64,000 bases of DNA. Source: HdN1 sp964473645 (GTDB lineage: Bacteria > Pseudomonadota > Gammaproteobacteria > Pseudomonadales > Ketobacteraceae). The stretch covers positions 154,347-218,346 of the forward strand of contig CAYYPW010000010.1 in NCBI GenBank assembly GCA_964473645.1. Direction: 5' to 3'. A model generated the notes under the pieces. That model saw nothing but the letters and a program-made list of their open reading frames with translations, did not search any database and had not been told where the DNA came from. This document shows, in pieces, positions 1 through 8,578 of the stretch; within the stretch, counting starts at the first letter, position 1, and every line of letters begins with the position of its first letter. A program made the translations under genes and the position numbers.

Positions 1-254
1 TTGCCTGGCAAAATCGCGGTGATTATACCTATGACCACCGTGGCGATGCGCATCCAATCGGGCAAGACCTGGATCTTTCCGTCTATGGGCCGACCGGTGC
101 TTATGTCGGGGGTTCTGCCTCATGGGACAACCCGTATGAAGTCGTGAATTTCACACCGTCAACGACAGGCACCTATACGATCAAAGTCAAACGCTATGCC
201 AATCGTGACACCGGCGCGAATTTCCGCATGGGCCTGCTGATCAACCGTTATTAA
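1..254 (+). CDS. C-terminal fragment of a secreted protein with a PPC/P-domain-like jelly roll
   Basis: The gene enters from the left edge; the first full codon is at position 3 and TAA is at 252-254, leaving about 83 residues. The fragment contains LDLSVYGPTGAYVGGSASWD followed by a segment ending GTYTIKVKRY. This is the alternating strand pattern of the small beta-sandwich domains found at the C-terminus of secreted subtilases and other exported hydrolases. Such domains usually help secretion or substrate binding and are often removed during maturation. No catalytic part lies inside the window, so the enzyme class is inferred only from the domain type. A strong intrinsic terminator follows 40 bases downstream. 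Confidence 0.6.
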   Translation, partial: AWQNRGDYTYDHRGDAHPIGQDLDLSVYGPTGAYVGGSASWDNPYEVVNFTPSTTGTYTIKVKRYANRDTGANFRMGLLINRY

Positions 255-293
255 ACGTCTCTCTACGGGGGAGCCTCGCCTGACACAGGCGAT

Positions 294-345
294 GCAGGGG
301 CAGATACGCGAGACCTTACCTCGCGTTCTGCCCCTGCGATTTTTG
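294..345 (+). terminator. Rho-independent terminator after the left-edge gene
   Basis: A long stem pairs GCAGGGGCAG (294-303) with CTGCCCCTGC (328-337), with an inner CGCGAG/CTCGCG stem and a 7-base loop. It is followed by GATTTTTG. Stem, loop and T-run are all on the + strand, so it terminates the gene ending at 254. Confidence 0.9.
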
Positions 346-377
346 TGTTAAAGCAAAATCGACCACTTGCGTATACG

Positions 378-806
378 CTACTGCTTGATGATCAATAAAG
401 ATTTGACTTTGTTGGTAAGCTGTTTGGCATCGACATAACCAATGGCATTTTTTTGCCGTGAAATGGCAAACAACATTTCTTCTGCATTGGTCACGTAGTC
501 GGGGGGTGATCCGCGCCCGGTAAAAATAAGGCGGGTCCAATAGGTCAGCATGTAGTCGGGCGTGCGATTCGCCACGCGTTGATAGAATTCCTTGCGTACC
601 GGATCATCTCGATGCAAGTCCAACGGTACGAGTGCAACGCCGTTCACCTCGCTGGATTTTTTCATGAATATTTCTGTTGCCGCTTGCGCGTCGATAGTGG
701 AGAGCGGCAACTCTGGATGCACGATGATCGCAATGTCAGCCAACGCCTTACTCGTCATGGTAGTCAACCAGGTTCCCAGAAGCAGGGCTTGCATTAACGT
801 TTTCAT
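378..806 (-). CDS. PstS-like periplasmic phosphate-binding family protein (short)
   Basis: The 142-residue product starts with a Sec signal peptide (MKTLMQALLLGTWLTTM, cleavage near ALA-D at about residue 24). The mature part resembles the short, single-lobe PstS/PBP-like proteins: IAIIVHPELPLSTIDAQAA, a FYQRVANRTPDYM stretch and a GSPPDY segment. A very good Shine-Dalgarno sequence (AAAGGAGGG) precedes the ATG. It lies 14 bases downstream of the porin gene on the same strand, so the two are probably cotranscribed. At about 140 residues it is about half the size of true PstS, so it may bind an oxyanion or only resemble a transporter component. No permease or ATPase genes are nearby. Confidence 0.7.
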   Translation of the reverse strand: MKTLMQALLLGTWLTTMTSKALADIAIIVHPELPLSTIDAQAATEIFMKKSSEVNGVALVPLDLHRDDPVRKEFYQRVANRTPDYMLTYWTRLIFTGRGSPPDYVTNAEEMLFAISRQKNAIGYVDAKQLTNKVKSLLIIKQ

Positions 807-820
807 TGCGGCGCCCTCCT

Positions 821-2260
821 TTAGAATACGGTGTTGACGACAAAGAAATAAGCGGCGCCCTGCTTGCCCGGCGAACCGCCCGCAAACAAGCCGTTACTCT
901 CACCAAAATCCGAGAATCGCTTCGCTTCAAATTTGAGTTTGAGCCCCTCCGTTACGGTGTAGCCGAGACCCAGCGTGTAGGAATCCTGCTGAATCCGCAC
1001 CTTACGCAAGCCGTCAGCCAAGCCACGCATGCCTGCAGCGGCTTCAGCGGGAGTCACCACCGAAAATGGATCGGGATCGATATCACTGATGGCGCCCAGC
1101 CCGTCAAGAATGCCAGCGATTTGTTCGGCCCCGGCAATGCGGTCATTCACCGGTCGATCATTGTAGGCATCTGTATAGTGAGTGGCGGCAGTGAAATAAG
1201 GCAGCCAAGCGCCAAAATGGCGGCCAAACGAGATATAGCCGCTATCACCAGCAGGAAACAATTCGTAATCCACCCGCAACTTGGCGTATTCCGCCGCGAC
1301 ATACCAGACACCGTCATCGTAAATGGCCGAAACAGTGCCAAACCCGGCATACTGGTCGACTGAGTCGGGTGTAAATTCAGTGGTAATACTATTGGGGAAC
1401 AACGCATTCAAACCATCGGCAAGGGTCTGTGCCTGCAACAACCCCTGTGTGAGTTGATCGGCCACGCCACCGGGTATAAGTTCAACCGTTGCATGGGTAC
1501 GATGATAGGCAGCGCGCAAGCTCAGGTCGTCCCGACTTAATGACAGCACACTGCCCCAGTATTCATCGAGATTGAAATTAATGCCGGTAATGATGGGATC
1601 ATCATCAAGCACGCTACCATAGTAGACTTCGATTTGCCCCTGCCACTCCCCTAAGGGGTAATCATAGAGCGTGCTAAACCCTTCGTAATTGTCCAGCGGC
1701 AGGTTATACATTTCCACTGGCGGTCTTACCCAAGGGTAGGCATAACCAATGTCCAGGGCATCGCTGTAGGCATATTGCGGCGTGCGCAAGCGTCCGCCTC
1801 GTACGGTCAATTGGTCGGTAAGCTCGTAAGCAAAATAGGCCCATTCCGTCGATAACTCATTTTTCTCGACACCGCGACTGACAAACTGCAACGACGTGCG
1901 CAATCGGTCGCTGACCTTGGTATCCATCTGCGCGCCGGCCACCATGTTCGCTTGCGATGCAAAAGAATCACGCACACCATACAAATGCATACCGGAATTG
2001 CTTCCACCGCCATCGAGCGTGGAATATCCGACAGAGAGAAAGCCATTGATTTGGACACGTTTTGCCAGCGTATCGAGAGATTCGAGCTTTTGCAGGGTGT
2101 AATTGCTTTCGCTGCGCTGTTCGGTTTCGAGCGCACTCACCTTCTTTTGCAGTGCGTCGATTTCTTGTTTGAGCGCCTGGATTTCATCGCTCCACGCAGG
2201 CGCAGCCAACAGGCACAAGGCCAGAGAAAACCATGAAATTGGTGCGGGAACTAAGCGCAT
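821..2260 (-). CDS. Outer-membrane porin-like protein with an N-terminal coiled coil
   Basis: The 479-residue protein has a signal peptide ending near APAWS-D (about residue 24). A heptad-rich coiled coil follows at about 25-65 (EIQALKQEIDALQKKVSALE), then alternating beta strands through to a terminal VNTVF, the aromatic C-terminal signature of BAM substrates. The coiled-coil plus barrel layout is that of trimeric putative porins in marine Gammaproteobacteria. The pairing with the PstS-like gene directly downstream suggests uptake of a small anionic solute, possibly phosphate, but this is inference. I saw no clear ribosome binding site before the ATG at 2260. Confidence 0.75.
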   Translation of the reverse strand: MRLVPAPISWFSLALCLLAAPAWSDEIQALKQEIDALQKKVSALETEQRSESNYTLQKLESLDTLAKRVQINGFLSVGYSTLDGGGSNSGMHLYGVRDSFASQANMVAGAQMDTKVSDRLRTSLQFVSRGVEKNELSTEWAYFAYELTDQLTVRGGRLRTPQYAYSDALDIGYAYPWVRPPVEMYNLPLDNYEGFSTLYDYPLGEWQGQIEVYYGSVLDDDPIITGINFNLDEYWGSVLSLSRDDLSLRAAYHRTHATVELIPGGVADQLTQGLLQAQTLADGLNALFPNSITTEFTPDSVDQYAGFGTVSAIYDDGVWYVAAEYAKLRVDYELFPAGDSGYISFGRHFGAWLPYFTAATHYTDAYNDRPVNDRIAGAEQIAGILDGLGAISDIDPDPFSVVTPAEAAAGMRGLADGLRKVRIQQDSYTLGLGYTVTEGLKLKFEAKRFSDFGESNGLFAGGSPGKQGAAYFFVVNTVF

Positions 2261-2337
2261 GAACGAGTCCGTGTAACGACGTACCTAGGTAGACGTTAAG
2301 GTTAGTTCATGACAAATCTTCTGCAACCGTTGGCGTC

Positions 2338-5313
2338 TTAGAACGCGGCGCCCAAGCGCACATAGGCTTCACTGGTGCCCAATGCATCATCCAGGCCTTG
2401 TGCGGCACCCACAGTAATATTCAGCGACAACATATTAAATCCGAGCAATACTTCTGTGCTCAGTTCAGCACCCGCGCCTGCATAGTAGCGCCGCTCAGCC
2501 TGATCGTTCCAGGCGGCGCCGCGATCGTAGAAGACACTGGCGGATATTTTCCCGACACCGACGGGCGGCGCCATGAAACCATCAAAAATACTGGCCACCG
2601 GAAACCGATATTCGAGGGTCTGCAATCGCAGATTATCACCGCGCAATGCCGCTAAACCGGTTTCATAGCCACGCAAAGGATAAGTGGTTTTACCAAAACC
2701 GATTAAACTGGCCAGCGTTTCAAAGCTGTCATGAAAACCACCTAATTCAAAGGCGCGCGCTTCGTCGTCGGCACGGGCTTCGACCCAGCGCAACGCCAGC
2801 ACTTGGTTGTTCCAGGTAGTGAGGTATTCATTCCAGTCAAGCGCATAACTGTCGCCACGAAATATACCGCCCCCCAAGGCATCGTATTTTTCTGCCGTAA
2901 GTTTAATTCGACGGCCATCTTCCGGGCTGATCGAATACAGGTAGTAATCCGTCGAATCCAACGACAATGACAGACCGGCGAGATTGGCTTTATAGGGCTC
3001 GGCTATGGGCTCTTCATCAATTTCAAATTCCGAACGTTCGCTAGCAACGCCGATATTCAGCTGCCAAGCGGTATCGAAATTGTTGAGCGGTTGCATCCAG
3101 ATCATTTGCGCCCGGTCTTCAATTTCGAGAATGGCAGGCTGGGTATCCGTAGAATCCTCTTCTGTGCTGACAGAGCGCGTGCCCAACAGGGCCAGACGCT
3201 TGTAAGCGACGTAGGCAATATCACCGCCCAGAGTTTGCCGATCATAATAATGGCGCGGTGCCAGCTGCCAGGCATGAAAACCCAGCACGTCGCTGCCTGA
3301 AGTCATCAACTGAATCCAGCCATTGTCTTCGCTGTCGGCGCCCGCTAAAACAAGCCATGAGGTGGGCATCAGGGTTTGCCAAGGGCTGTACGAGGTAATG
3401 GCACTGGAGGTACTTGCAGGCAAGGCGGCCGGTGGTTCAAACGGCGGTAAGGGTGCTGCCGGGATATTGTCTGCCTGTTCAACTAATTCGCTATTTTTTC
3501 TGCTATTTTCCCTAAGGTTTATCGTGGTGGTCGTTGTGCGACCCTGCCTATTCAAACTTATCGTCATTAAATCCTTATCAAGCGCCGGTTGTGTGGCCAG
3601 CGCGATGCCTTGCGCCGTATATTCCAGCGTTACCAGCTGATTTTTCTTGACCGCAAAATCAGTGACCGCCGTCAGCGTCTCGGTTAGAGTGGTCACCTGG
3701 CCGGTGGCCAACGTCAATTTGCGTACATTCAGACGTTGTTGATGTGCGTCGATAAAATACAGGTGTTCGCCGGTTTCATCATAACGCGGCGCTCGCACCA
3801 TGCCACTGGCCGTCGGTAACGCTTGCCATGAGCTTTCTGTCAGCGACCAGCGGTAAAGCCCCCAACGCTCGCCTTGCGGTTTGCGCATCACGACCAACGC
3901 CTGACCTTGTGGGTGCCAGGTGAGCGATCCCAAGGTTTCCCCCAAAGGTGCTTGGTAGAGTACCTGCAGACGCTTGCCGTTGGCGTCGAGCAGTTCCAGG
4001 CGCTGCTTGCCGTCATCGATGGCGACGGCAGCAATGCGATCGCCCTGCGGTGACCAATATCCCCCCAAATAACGACCGCAGTCGGTAATGGCGCGCCAAT
4101 CACCGTCTTCGAGTTTATATAAATCCGCATAGGCATCAATGTTGTTGCAGATGCGTAAGGCGCTCATAACAATGCCCGCCTGAGGATGCACATCAAACTG
4201 TTGCAATGTTTTTGCTTCAGCCAGTGTTTTTATTTTGCCGTTGCTATCGCGATGGAGAATTGCCGCAGCGGTACGGCCGTTATTTTCGTAGTAATAGGCG
4301 CCACCAGCATCGTCTAGGTGTACTTGTTCGCGATAACCGTCTCCTGCCAAGGTATAGACAGGTGCGTTGCCATGTTGTGCCTGCCAGGCGTTGATGTCTG
4401 GCTCAAAACGCTGCTTGAGATAGGCCAGAAAGCGTTCATGCAATGCCTCTGCATCCATGCCGAATACGCGCTGTGCGCGCCCATCCATACGAAAGGGGAT
4501 GATATTGCGGTTCCAGGCGGCGATAAATTCGCGGATTTTATCTTTGCCCCACGTCGATTCAATAAATTGAAAGAAATACAAACCATACAAATAGGATTGC
4601 CCATGGGGCCAATCGGTTCCGCTATAACCGTGGAAACTCAAGGAGGAAAGATCCTTGAGCCCATTCATGACTTCGCCCCGCATGGCGGCGTCATACAAGG
4701 CAGACTGACCGCGCCCGATTGCACGGGCATGATCGGTTTCAGCCCAGACCGCATAGCCCTCTGTCACCCAGGAGGGGTTGAACACCTGCGGAAAGGTGAA
4801 AAACCAGCGCCCGATCACTTTGCGCAAACCACCGGGGAATCCGGCCGCCTGATCAACATGCAGAATATGCATATATTCGTGCGTGAACACCATTTCGACC
4901 CAATCGGCATCATCCATCAATTCGCCACTGGTAGGGGGCGTCATGTAGATAAAAAATTGACGATATGGCAGCACCGTAGCCCCACCGTTAGAAATATCGA
5001 CGCTATCATTGATGACAACTTCGGTTTTGCCCGGCGGTAAATAAGCAGCACGTGGCGTGAGCGTGGTATGCACCCGTTCAGCAATTGCCGCAAGGCGCTC
5101 GGCAAAGGCGCGTTGATCGTGTTCAAAATGGATATTGAAATGAGGGGTGGCCAGAGTCTGCCAATCATGGGTGGCATCAGGCATTCCCAAGGCCGGATCG
5201 GTGATCATGCGGGTGGAGGCGTGCGCACTTTCTGGCAGCACACTGTCCAGCACGGCCAAGCCCAGGCACACTGCACCAACACACTTTGCTATTCCGCGCG
5301 CCCACCGTTTCAT
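2338..5313 (-). CDS. Exported HEXXH metalloprotease-like / beta-propeller / beta-barrel fusion protein
   Basis: The 991-residue protein begins with a signal peptide (cleavage near SAHA-S, about residue 33). Residues 145-149 read HEYMH, a HEXXH zinc site, followed about 36 residues later by WVTEGYAVW with a Glu as likely third ligand, the gluzincin (peptidase MA-like) arrangement. Residues of about 320-600 contain repeated strand motifs typical of a TolB/DPP-type propeller (for example YWSPQGDRIAAVA). The last 300 residues look like a surface-antigen barrel related to the BamA C-terminus (TYPLRGYETG, ASVFYDRGAAWND) and end in GAAF. The propeller and barrel suggest an outer-membrane location with the protease domain periplasmic or surface-exposed. 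The substrate is unknown. AGGTG precedes the ATG. Confidence 0.75.
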   Translation of the reverse strand: MKRWARGIAKCVGAVCLGLAVLDSVLPESAHASTRMITDPALGMPDATHDWQTLATPHFNIHFEHDQRAFAERLAAIAERVHTTLTPRAAYLPPGKTEVVINDSVDISNGGATVLPYRQFFIYMTPPTSGELMDDADWVEMVFTHEYMHILHVDQAAGFPGGLRKVIGRWFFTFPQVFNPSWVTEGYAVWAETDHARAIGRGQSALYDAAMRGEVMNGLKDLSSLSFHGYSGTDWPHGQSYLYGLYFFQFIESTWGKDKIREFIAAWNRNIIPFRMDGRAQRVFGMDAEALHERFLAYLKQRFEPDINAWQAQHGNAPVYTLAGDGYREQVHLDDAGGAYYYENNGRTAAAILHRDSNGKIKTLAEAKTLQQFDVHPQAGIVMSALRICNNIDAYADLYKLEDGDWRAITDCGRYLGGYWSPQGDRIAAVAIDDGKQRLELLDANGKRLQVLYQAPLGETLGSLTWHPQGQALVVMRKPQGERWGLYRWSLTESSWQALPTASGMVRAPRYDETGEHLYFIDAHQQRLNVRKLTLATGQVTTLTETLTAVTDFAVKKNQLVTLEYTAQGIALATQPALDKDLMTISLNRQGRTTTTTINLRENSRKNSELVEQADNIPAAPLPPFEPPAALPASTSSAITSYSPWQTLMPTSWLVLAGADSEDNGWIQLMTSGSDVLGFHAWQLAPRHYYDRQTLGGDIAYVAYKRLALLGTRSVSTEEDSTDTQPAILEIEDRAQMIWMQPLNNFDTAWQLNIGVASERSEFEIDEEPIAEPYKANLAGLSLSLDSTDYYLYSISPEDGRRIKLTAEKYDALGGGIFRGDSYALDWNEYLTTWNNQVLALRWVEARADDEARAFELGGFHDSFETLASLIGFGKTTYPLRGYETGLAALRGDNLRLQTLEYRFPVASIFDGFMAPPVGVGKISASVFYDRGAAWNDQAERRYYAGAGAELSTEVLLGFNMLSLNITVGAAQGLDDALGTSEAYVRLGAAF

Positions 5314-5368
5314 GCTTCACCTGTTCTTATGATTTATTCACATGTTTTGTGTCGATGCGCCTGTTATA

Positions 5369-6253
5369 TCAGGCGCATTTAACGAAAATCAGATCCCAAA
5401 CGCCATGCCCGAGACGTTCACCGCGTTTTTCAAAGCGGGTGACTGGACGACTGCCTTCAGGGCGCGGCACATAGTGTCCTGCTCCCGCCTGATTCACCCA
5501 ACCAGGAGCCGCGCTCATGATGTCCATCATGTGCAACGCATAGGCCTCCCAATCGGTGGCCATATGCAGGTAACCGCCAGGTTTAAGTTTGCTGTGCACC
5601 AGTGCGGCAAAGTCGGCTTGCACGATACGACGTTTGTTGTGCTTTTTCTTGTGCCACGGGTCAGGAAAAAACAATAACACGCCATCCAGGCTGCCTTCAG
5701 GAATGCATTGTTTGAGCACTTCGATGGCGTCTTCGCCAAACACTCGCATATTGGTCAGCCCACGCTTGCCGGCTTCACCCATGACACGCCCCACGCCCGG
5801 CCGATGCACCTCGATACCAATATGATCATGACCGCTGTCTCGCTCGGCCAGATGCAGCAAGGTATCGCCATTACCAATACCGATTTCGAGAATCAGGGGG
5901 GCGTTGCGTCCGAACACGCTAACAGGATCGATTCGGCCCTCCGCAATTTGCAGCAGGTAACGGTCGGCATAGAGTTCAAAGCCCTTCTCCTGCGAAGGGG
6001 TCATGCGGCCTTGTCGCCGCACAAAACTTTTGATGGTGCGTAACGGCCGATCTGTAGGGGGCAGAGAGGCCGGTGAGATCTCCCGCTTATGACCTGCGTT
6101 ATCTGGCTTGAGATCTGTTGCCAAGTCGTCCTGTGCGGGAATTGTGTGTCCTGAATTGCTTTCTATTGGCCGCTCTTGGGCGGATTGCTTTTGCAAAGAC
6201 TCAGTTTTTAAAGACTTGGCTTGCTCAGAATTGTCGTCTGCCTTACTGCTCAT
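5369..6253 (-). CDS. trmB: tRNA (guanine-N7-)-methyltransferase TrmB with an N-terminal extension
   Basis: TrmB methylates G46 in the variable loop of tRNAs using S-adenosylmethionine. The core from about residue 60 is clear: RTIKSFVRRQGRMTPSQ, the SAM-binding EIGIGNGDTLLHLA, and the PDPWHKKKHNKRRIV motif that marks the family. The product is 294 residues against about 220-250 in most relatives. The excess is a 55-60 residue N-terminal tail rich in Lys, Ser, Asp and Gln with no recognisable domain; the chosen ATG at 6253 has only a weak G-rich ribosome site. Translation could start later, but no good internal start lies ahead of the core. It follows thiG by 17 bases, a gene order common in Gammaproteobacteria. 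Confidence 0.93.
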   Translation of the reverse strand: MSSKADDNSEQAKSLKTESLQKQSAQERPIESNSGHTIPAQDDLATDLKPDNAGHKREISPASLPPTDRPLRTIKSFVRRQGRMTPSQEKGFELYADRYLLQIAEGRIDPVSVFGRNAPLILEIGIGNGDTLLHLAERDSGHDHIGIEVHRPGVGRVMGEAGKRGLTNMRVFGEDAIEVLKQCIPEGSLDGVLLFFPDPWHKKKHNKRRIVQADFAALVHSKLKPGGYLHMATDWEAYALHMMDIMSAAPGWVNQAGAGHYVPRPEGSRPVTRFEKRGERLGHGVWDLIFVKCA

Positions 6254-6270
6254 ACCGCCCCACCCGTTTT

Positions 6271-7089
6271 TTAGAAGAACAAACCTTCGATTGGCGACGA
6301 GGCGCTGGCATACAGTTTTTTCGGCATGCGACCCGCCAGATAAGCTTCACGACCGGCTTCGATGCCTTTGCGCATGGCGCTGGCCATCAACACCGGGTTA
6401 CGTGCCTTGGCGATGGCCGTGTTCATCAGTACACCGTGGCAACCCATCTCCATGGCAATGGCAGCATCCGAGGCGGTGCCCACGCCAGCATCGACGATAA
6501 TGGGCACTTTGGCGTCCTCGAGAATCAACAGCAGGTTATAGGGATTGCGAATACCCAACCCGCTGCCAATGGGCGCCGCCAGCGGCATGACCGCGACACA
6601 GCCCATGGCTTCGAGTTCTTTGGCGACGATGGGGTCGTCAGAGGTGTACACCATGACCTGAAAGCCGTCTTTGATCAGCGTTTCAGCCGCCTTGAGCGTA
6701 TGCACGATATTGGGGAAAAGGGTTTTCTCATCCCCCAGCACTTCGAGTTTCACCAGGCTATGGCCATCGAGCAATTCGCGCGCCAGACGACAGGTGCGCA
6801 CGGCATCGTCAGCGGTATAGCAGCCGGCCGTATTGGGCAGAATGGTATATTTCTCGGGCGGAATCACATCGAGCAGATTCGGCTCGCCGGGGTTCTGGCC
6901 AATATTGGTGCGCCTTACCGCCACCGTTACTATTTGGGCACCGCTGGCTTCGATCGCCAGACGGGTTTCTTCGAGATCTTTGTATTTACCGGTACCCACC
7001 AACAAACGGGATGAGTAATCAACACCGGCAATGCGCAAGGGGGTGTCTGACATGGGGGCGTTCTCTGACGTGGAAGTGTAGTCGGACAT
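6271..7089 (-). CDS. thiG: Thiazole synthase ThiG
   Basis: ThiG forms the thiazole phosphate ring of thiamine from 1-deoxy-xylulose 5-phosphate, dehydroglycine and ThiS thiocarboxylate in the cytoplasm. The sequence has the family core LLVGTGKYKDL, VAVRRTNIGQNPGEPNLLD, the LVKLEVLGDEKTLFPN segment carrying the Schiff-base Lys, the TSDDP and VDAGVGTASDAA phosphate-binding turns, and GRMPKKLYASASSP near the end. The frame stays open back into thiS, so the start must lie after the thiS stop. ATG at 7089 gives 272 residues and ATG at 7053 gives 260. Neither has a strong ribosome site and both are plausible. It lies between thiS and trmB in one operon. Confidence 0.95.
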   Translation of the reverse strand: MSDYTSTSENAPMSDTPLRIAGVDYSSRLLVGTGKYKDLEETRLAIEASGAQIVTVAVRRTNIGQNPGEPNLLDVIPPEKYTILPNTAGCYTADDAVRTCRLARELLDGHSLVKLEVLGDEKTLFPNIVHTLKAAETLIKDGFQVMVYTSDDPIVAKELEAMGCVAVMPLAAPIGSGLGIRNPYNLLLILEDAKVPIIVDAGVGTASDAAIAMEMGCHGVLMNTAIAKARNPVLMASAMRKGIEAGREAYLAGRMPKKLYASASSPIEGLFF

Positions 7090-7120
7090 AAGGGCACTCT
7101 GACAAAAAGGGAACCGAGGG

Positions 7121-7366
7121 TTAGCCGCCGCCGATGGCATGAACGATTTCAATGACGTCGCCCGCACATAGAGGGGTGGCGGCATGCTGGCTTTTAGGAA
7201 CGATTTCGTGATTGCGCTCAACGGCAATGCGCTTGCCGGAAAGGCCCAGGTGGGCAACAACATCGGCCACACAGGCGCCCACCGCAAAGGTGGTGGGTTC
7301 ACCATTGAGGGTGACGGCGATCGCGGCCGGGGCTTGCGCGCTTGAGGGCTGTAAACTGTCTGTCAT
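7121..7366 (-). CDS. thiS: Sulfur carrier protein ThiS
   Basis: ThiS is a ubiquitin-fold carrier whose C-terminal Gly-Gly is adenylated and thiocarboxylated to deliver sulfur to ThiG. The 81-residue product has the ThiS pattern (VTLNGEPTTFAVGACVADVV, then AGDVIEIVHAI) and ends in GGG, so the functional diglycine tail is present. The first 15 residues are a longer lead than the roughly 66-residue norm, with no alternative ATG in the right place. It is first in the thiS-thiG-trmB run. I saw no TPP riboswitch in the 200 bases upstream. Confidence 0.92.
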   Translation of the reverse strand: MTDSLQPSSAQAPAAIAVTLNGEPTTFAVGACVADVVAHLGLSGKRIAVERNHEIVPKSQHAATPLCAGDVIEIVHAIGGG

Positions 7367-7574
7367 GGGGTGGAAAACGCCTGATCAACGAGCCGCTATT
7401 GTGGGTGATTGAGGGGATGGAGGCAAGCGATGGCTAGAAACGTCGCGGATCGGGCTTGCGGCGTTTAATCCGCACACCTGGAATGGCGAATGCGGATTTT
7501 CACCCGACAAGGAAGAACATTTGTTGGAGATGTTAAGGTTTAAGGATGTTCATCTGAAATAATCCTGGCGCATG

Positions 7575-8483
7575 CTAAGCAACGCCCTGCATCTGCAACG
7601 TCCCAAACACCTCCCCCACCTGATTCATCGCCAACCAGGGTTGATCGAGCGTCTGCAACCATGCCACCCCCTGTTCGCCCTGCAGCAGCGCCATGGTCGT
7701 GATCGCTCCAGCCAGCAAACAGTGGTCAGCCACGGCGCTTACTGCGCTTAATCCCTGCACGGGCCAACCCGTGCGAGGATTGAGCACATGCCCGTAACGC
7801 ACGCCGTTATGCACCACGCAGCGTTCATAATCCCCACTACTGGCCAGCGCGCCTTTAAACAAAGAGATCGTTGCCCACACCTGGCCCGGCAGGTGCGGAT
7901 GACGTATGCCGATTGCCCACGGGCGCCCATCAGGATGTGGGCCAATCACACGAATATCCCCACCCAGCTCCACCAGACCCGCTTGAATACCCGCCTCCCA
8001 TGCAATCGCTACCGCACAATCCGCCGCATATTCTTTAACGAAGCCACCAAAATCGATTTCCATGCCGGGGCGGGAAAAACTCAATTCACCCTCACGCCAA
8101 TGCACGTGCTGCCAACCCACACGCGGCAACACGCTCTCCAGACAGGCTTGCGTCGGTATCTGGTTGCTTTGAAAATTCCAGGCGTGGCGCAAAACCCCCG
8201 CGGTGATATCAAACAAGCCGTCGCTCTCTTCCCAGGCGGCGTGGGCATAATCGAGCAACGCAGCCGTTTCGTTGTCGACGCGCATGGCTGTCCCTTGCTG
8301 AGAAGCCACCCGCAGGGCTGCCGTGAGACTGTCATTGCGATAGCGGGAGTATTTTTTTTCGAGACGATTTACTTCGCTTTCGATGCGTTGCGCGGCCGCA
8401 ATGGCCTCCGCCTCCGAATTTGCATATACGTGGGCACTGCAAGGTGAACCCATCGCATGAAAACGATATAGATGATAAATCAC
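7575..8483 (-). CDS. apbE: ApbE-family FAD:protein FMN transferase without an export signal
   Basis: ApbE moves FMN from FAD onto a Thr or Ser in the acceptor motif of redox proteins. Family motifs are present: AMGSPCSAHVYA at the N-terminus, KKYSRYRNDS, ELGGDIRVIGPHPDG, HPHLPG and ALASSGDYE followed by HVLNPRTGWPV with the metal-binding region. The start is GTG at 8483, supported by AGGAG nine bases upstream; an in-frame TGA lies ten codons before it, so no hidden signal peptide or lipobox can be added. Most bacterial ApbE proteins are exported lipoproteins, so this one appears cytoplasmic. It is the last gene of the cytochrome-DUF4266-DUF3570 operon. Confidence 0.93.
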   Translation of the reverse strand: MIYHLYRFHAMGSPCSAHVYANSEAEAIAAAQRIESEVNRLEKKYSRYRNDSLTAALRVASQQGTAMRVDNETAALLDYAHAAWEESDGLFDITAGVLRHAWNFQSNQIPTQACLESVLPRVGWQHVHWREGELSFSRPGMEIDFGGFVKEYAADCAVAIAWEAGIQAGLVELGGDIRVIGPHPDGRPWAIGIRHPHLPGQVWATISLFKGALASSGDYERCVVHNGVRYGHVLNPRTGWPVQGLSAVSAVADHCLLAGAITTMALLQGEQGVAWLQTLDQPWLAMNQVGEVFGTLQMQGVA

Positions 8484-8578
8484 AGCGCTAATCTCCTGAC
8501 GCTGCCATGCTCATGAACACGAGAAAATCGCTCCTTCGTAACAGCTATCTCAGTAACGACTAATTTAGTAACGACAAC

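Noticed and set aside
2261..2337. Possible Pho box (TTGTCAT) upstream of the porin/PstS-like pair
   Set aside because: Only one half-site resembles the consensus; the second half matches poorly.
7413..7562. An open frame reading AAFNPHTWNGECGFSPDKEE to a TAA between thiS and apbE
   Set aside because: It looks a little like a protein C-terminus, but there is no start codon, no ribosome site and no family I recognise. It could be a gene relic; it is too weak to annotate.
7367..7574. TPP riboswitch before thiS
   Set aside because: The conserved CTGAGA and ACCTGA-type elements of the THI box are not present on the minus strand here.
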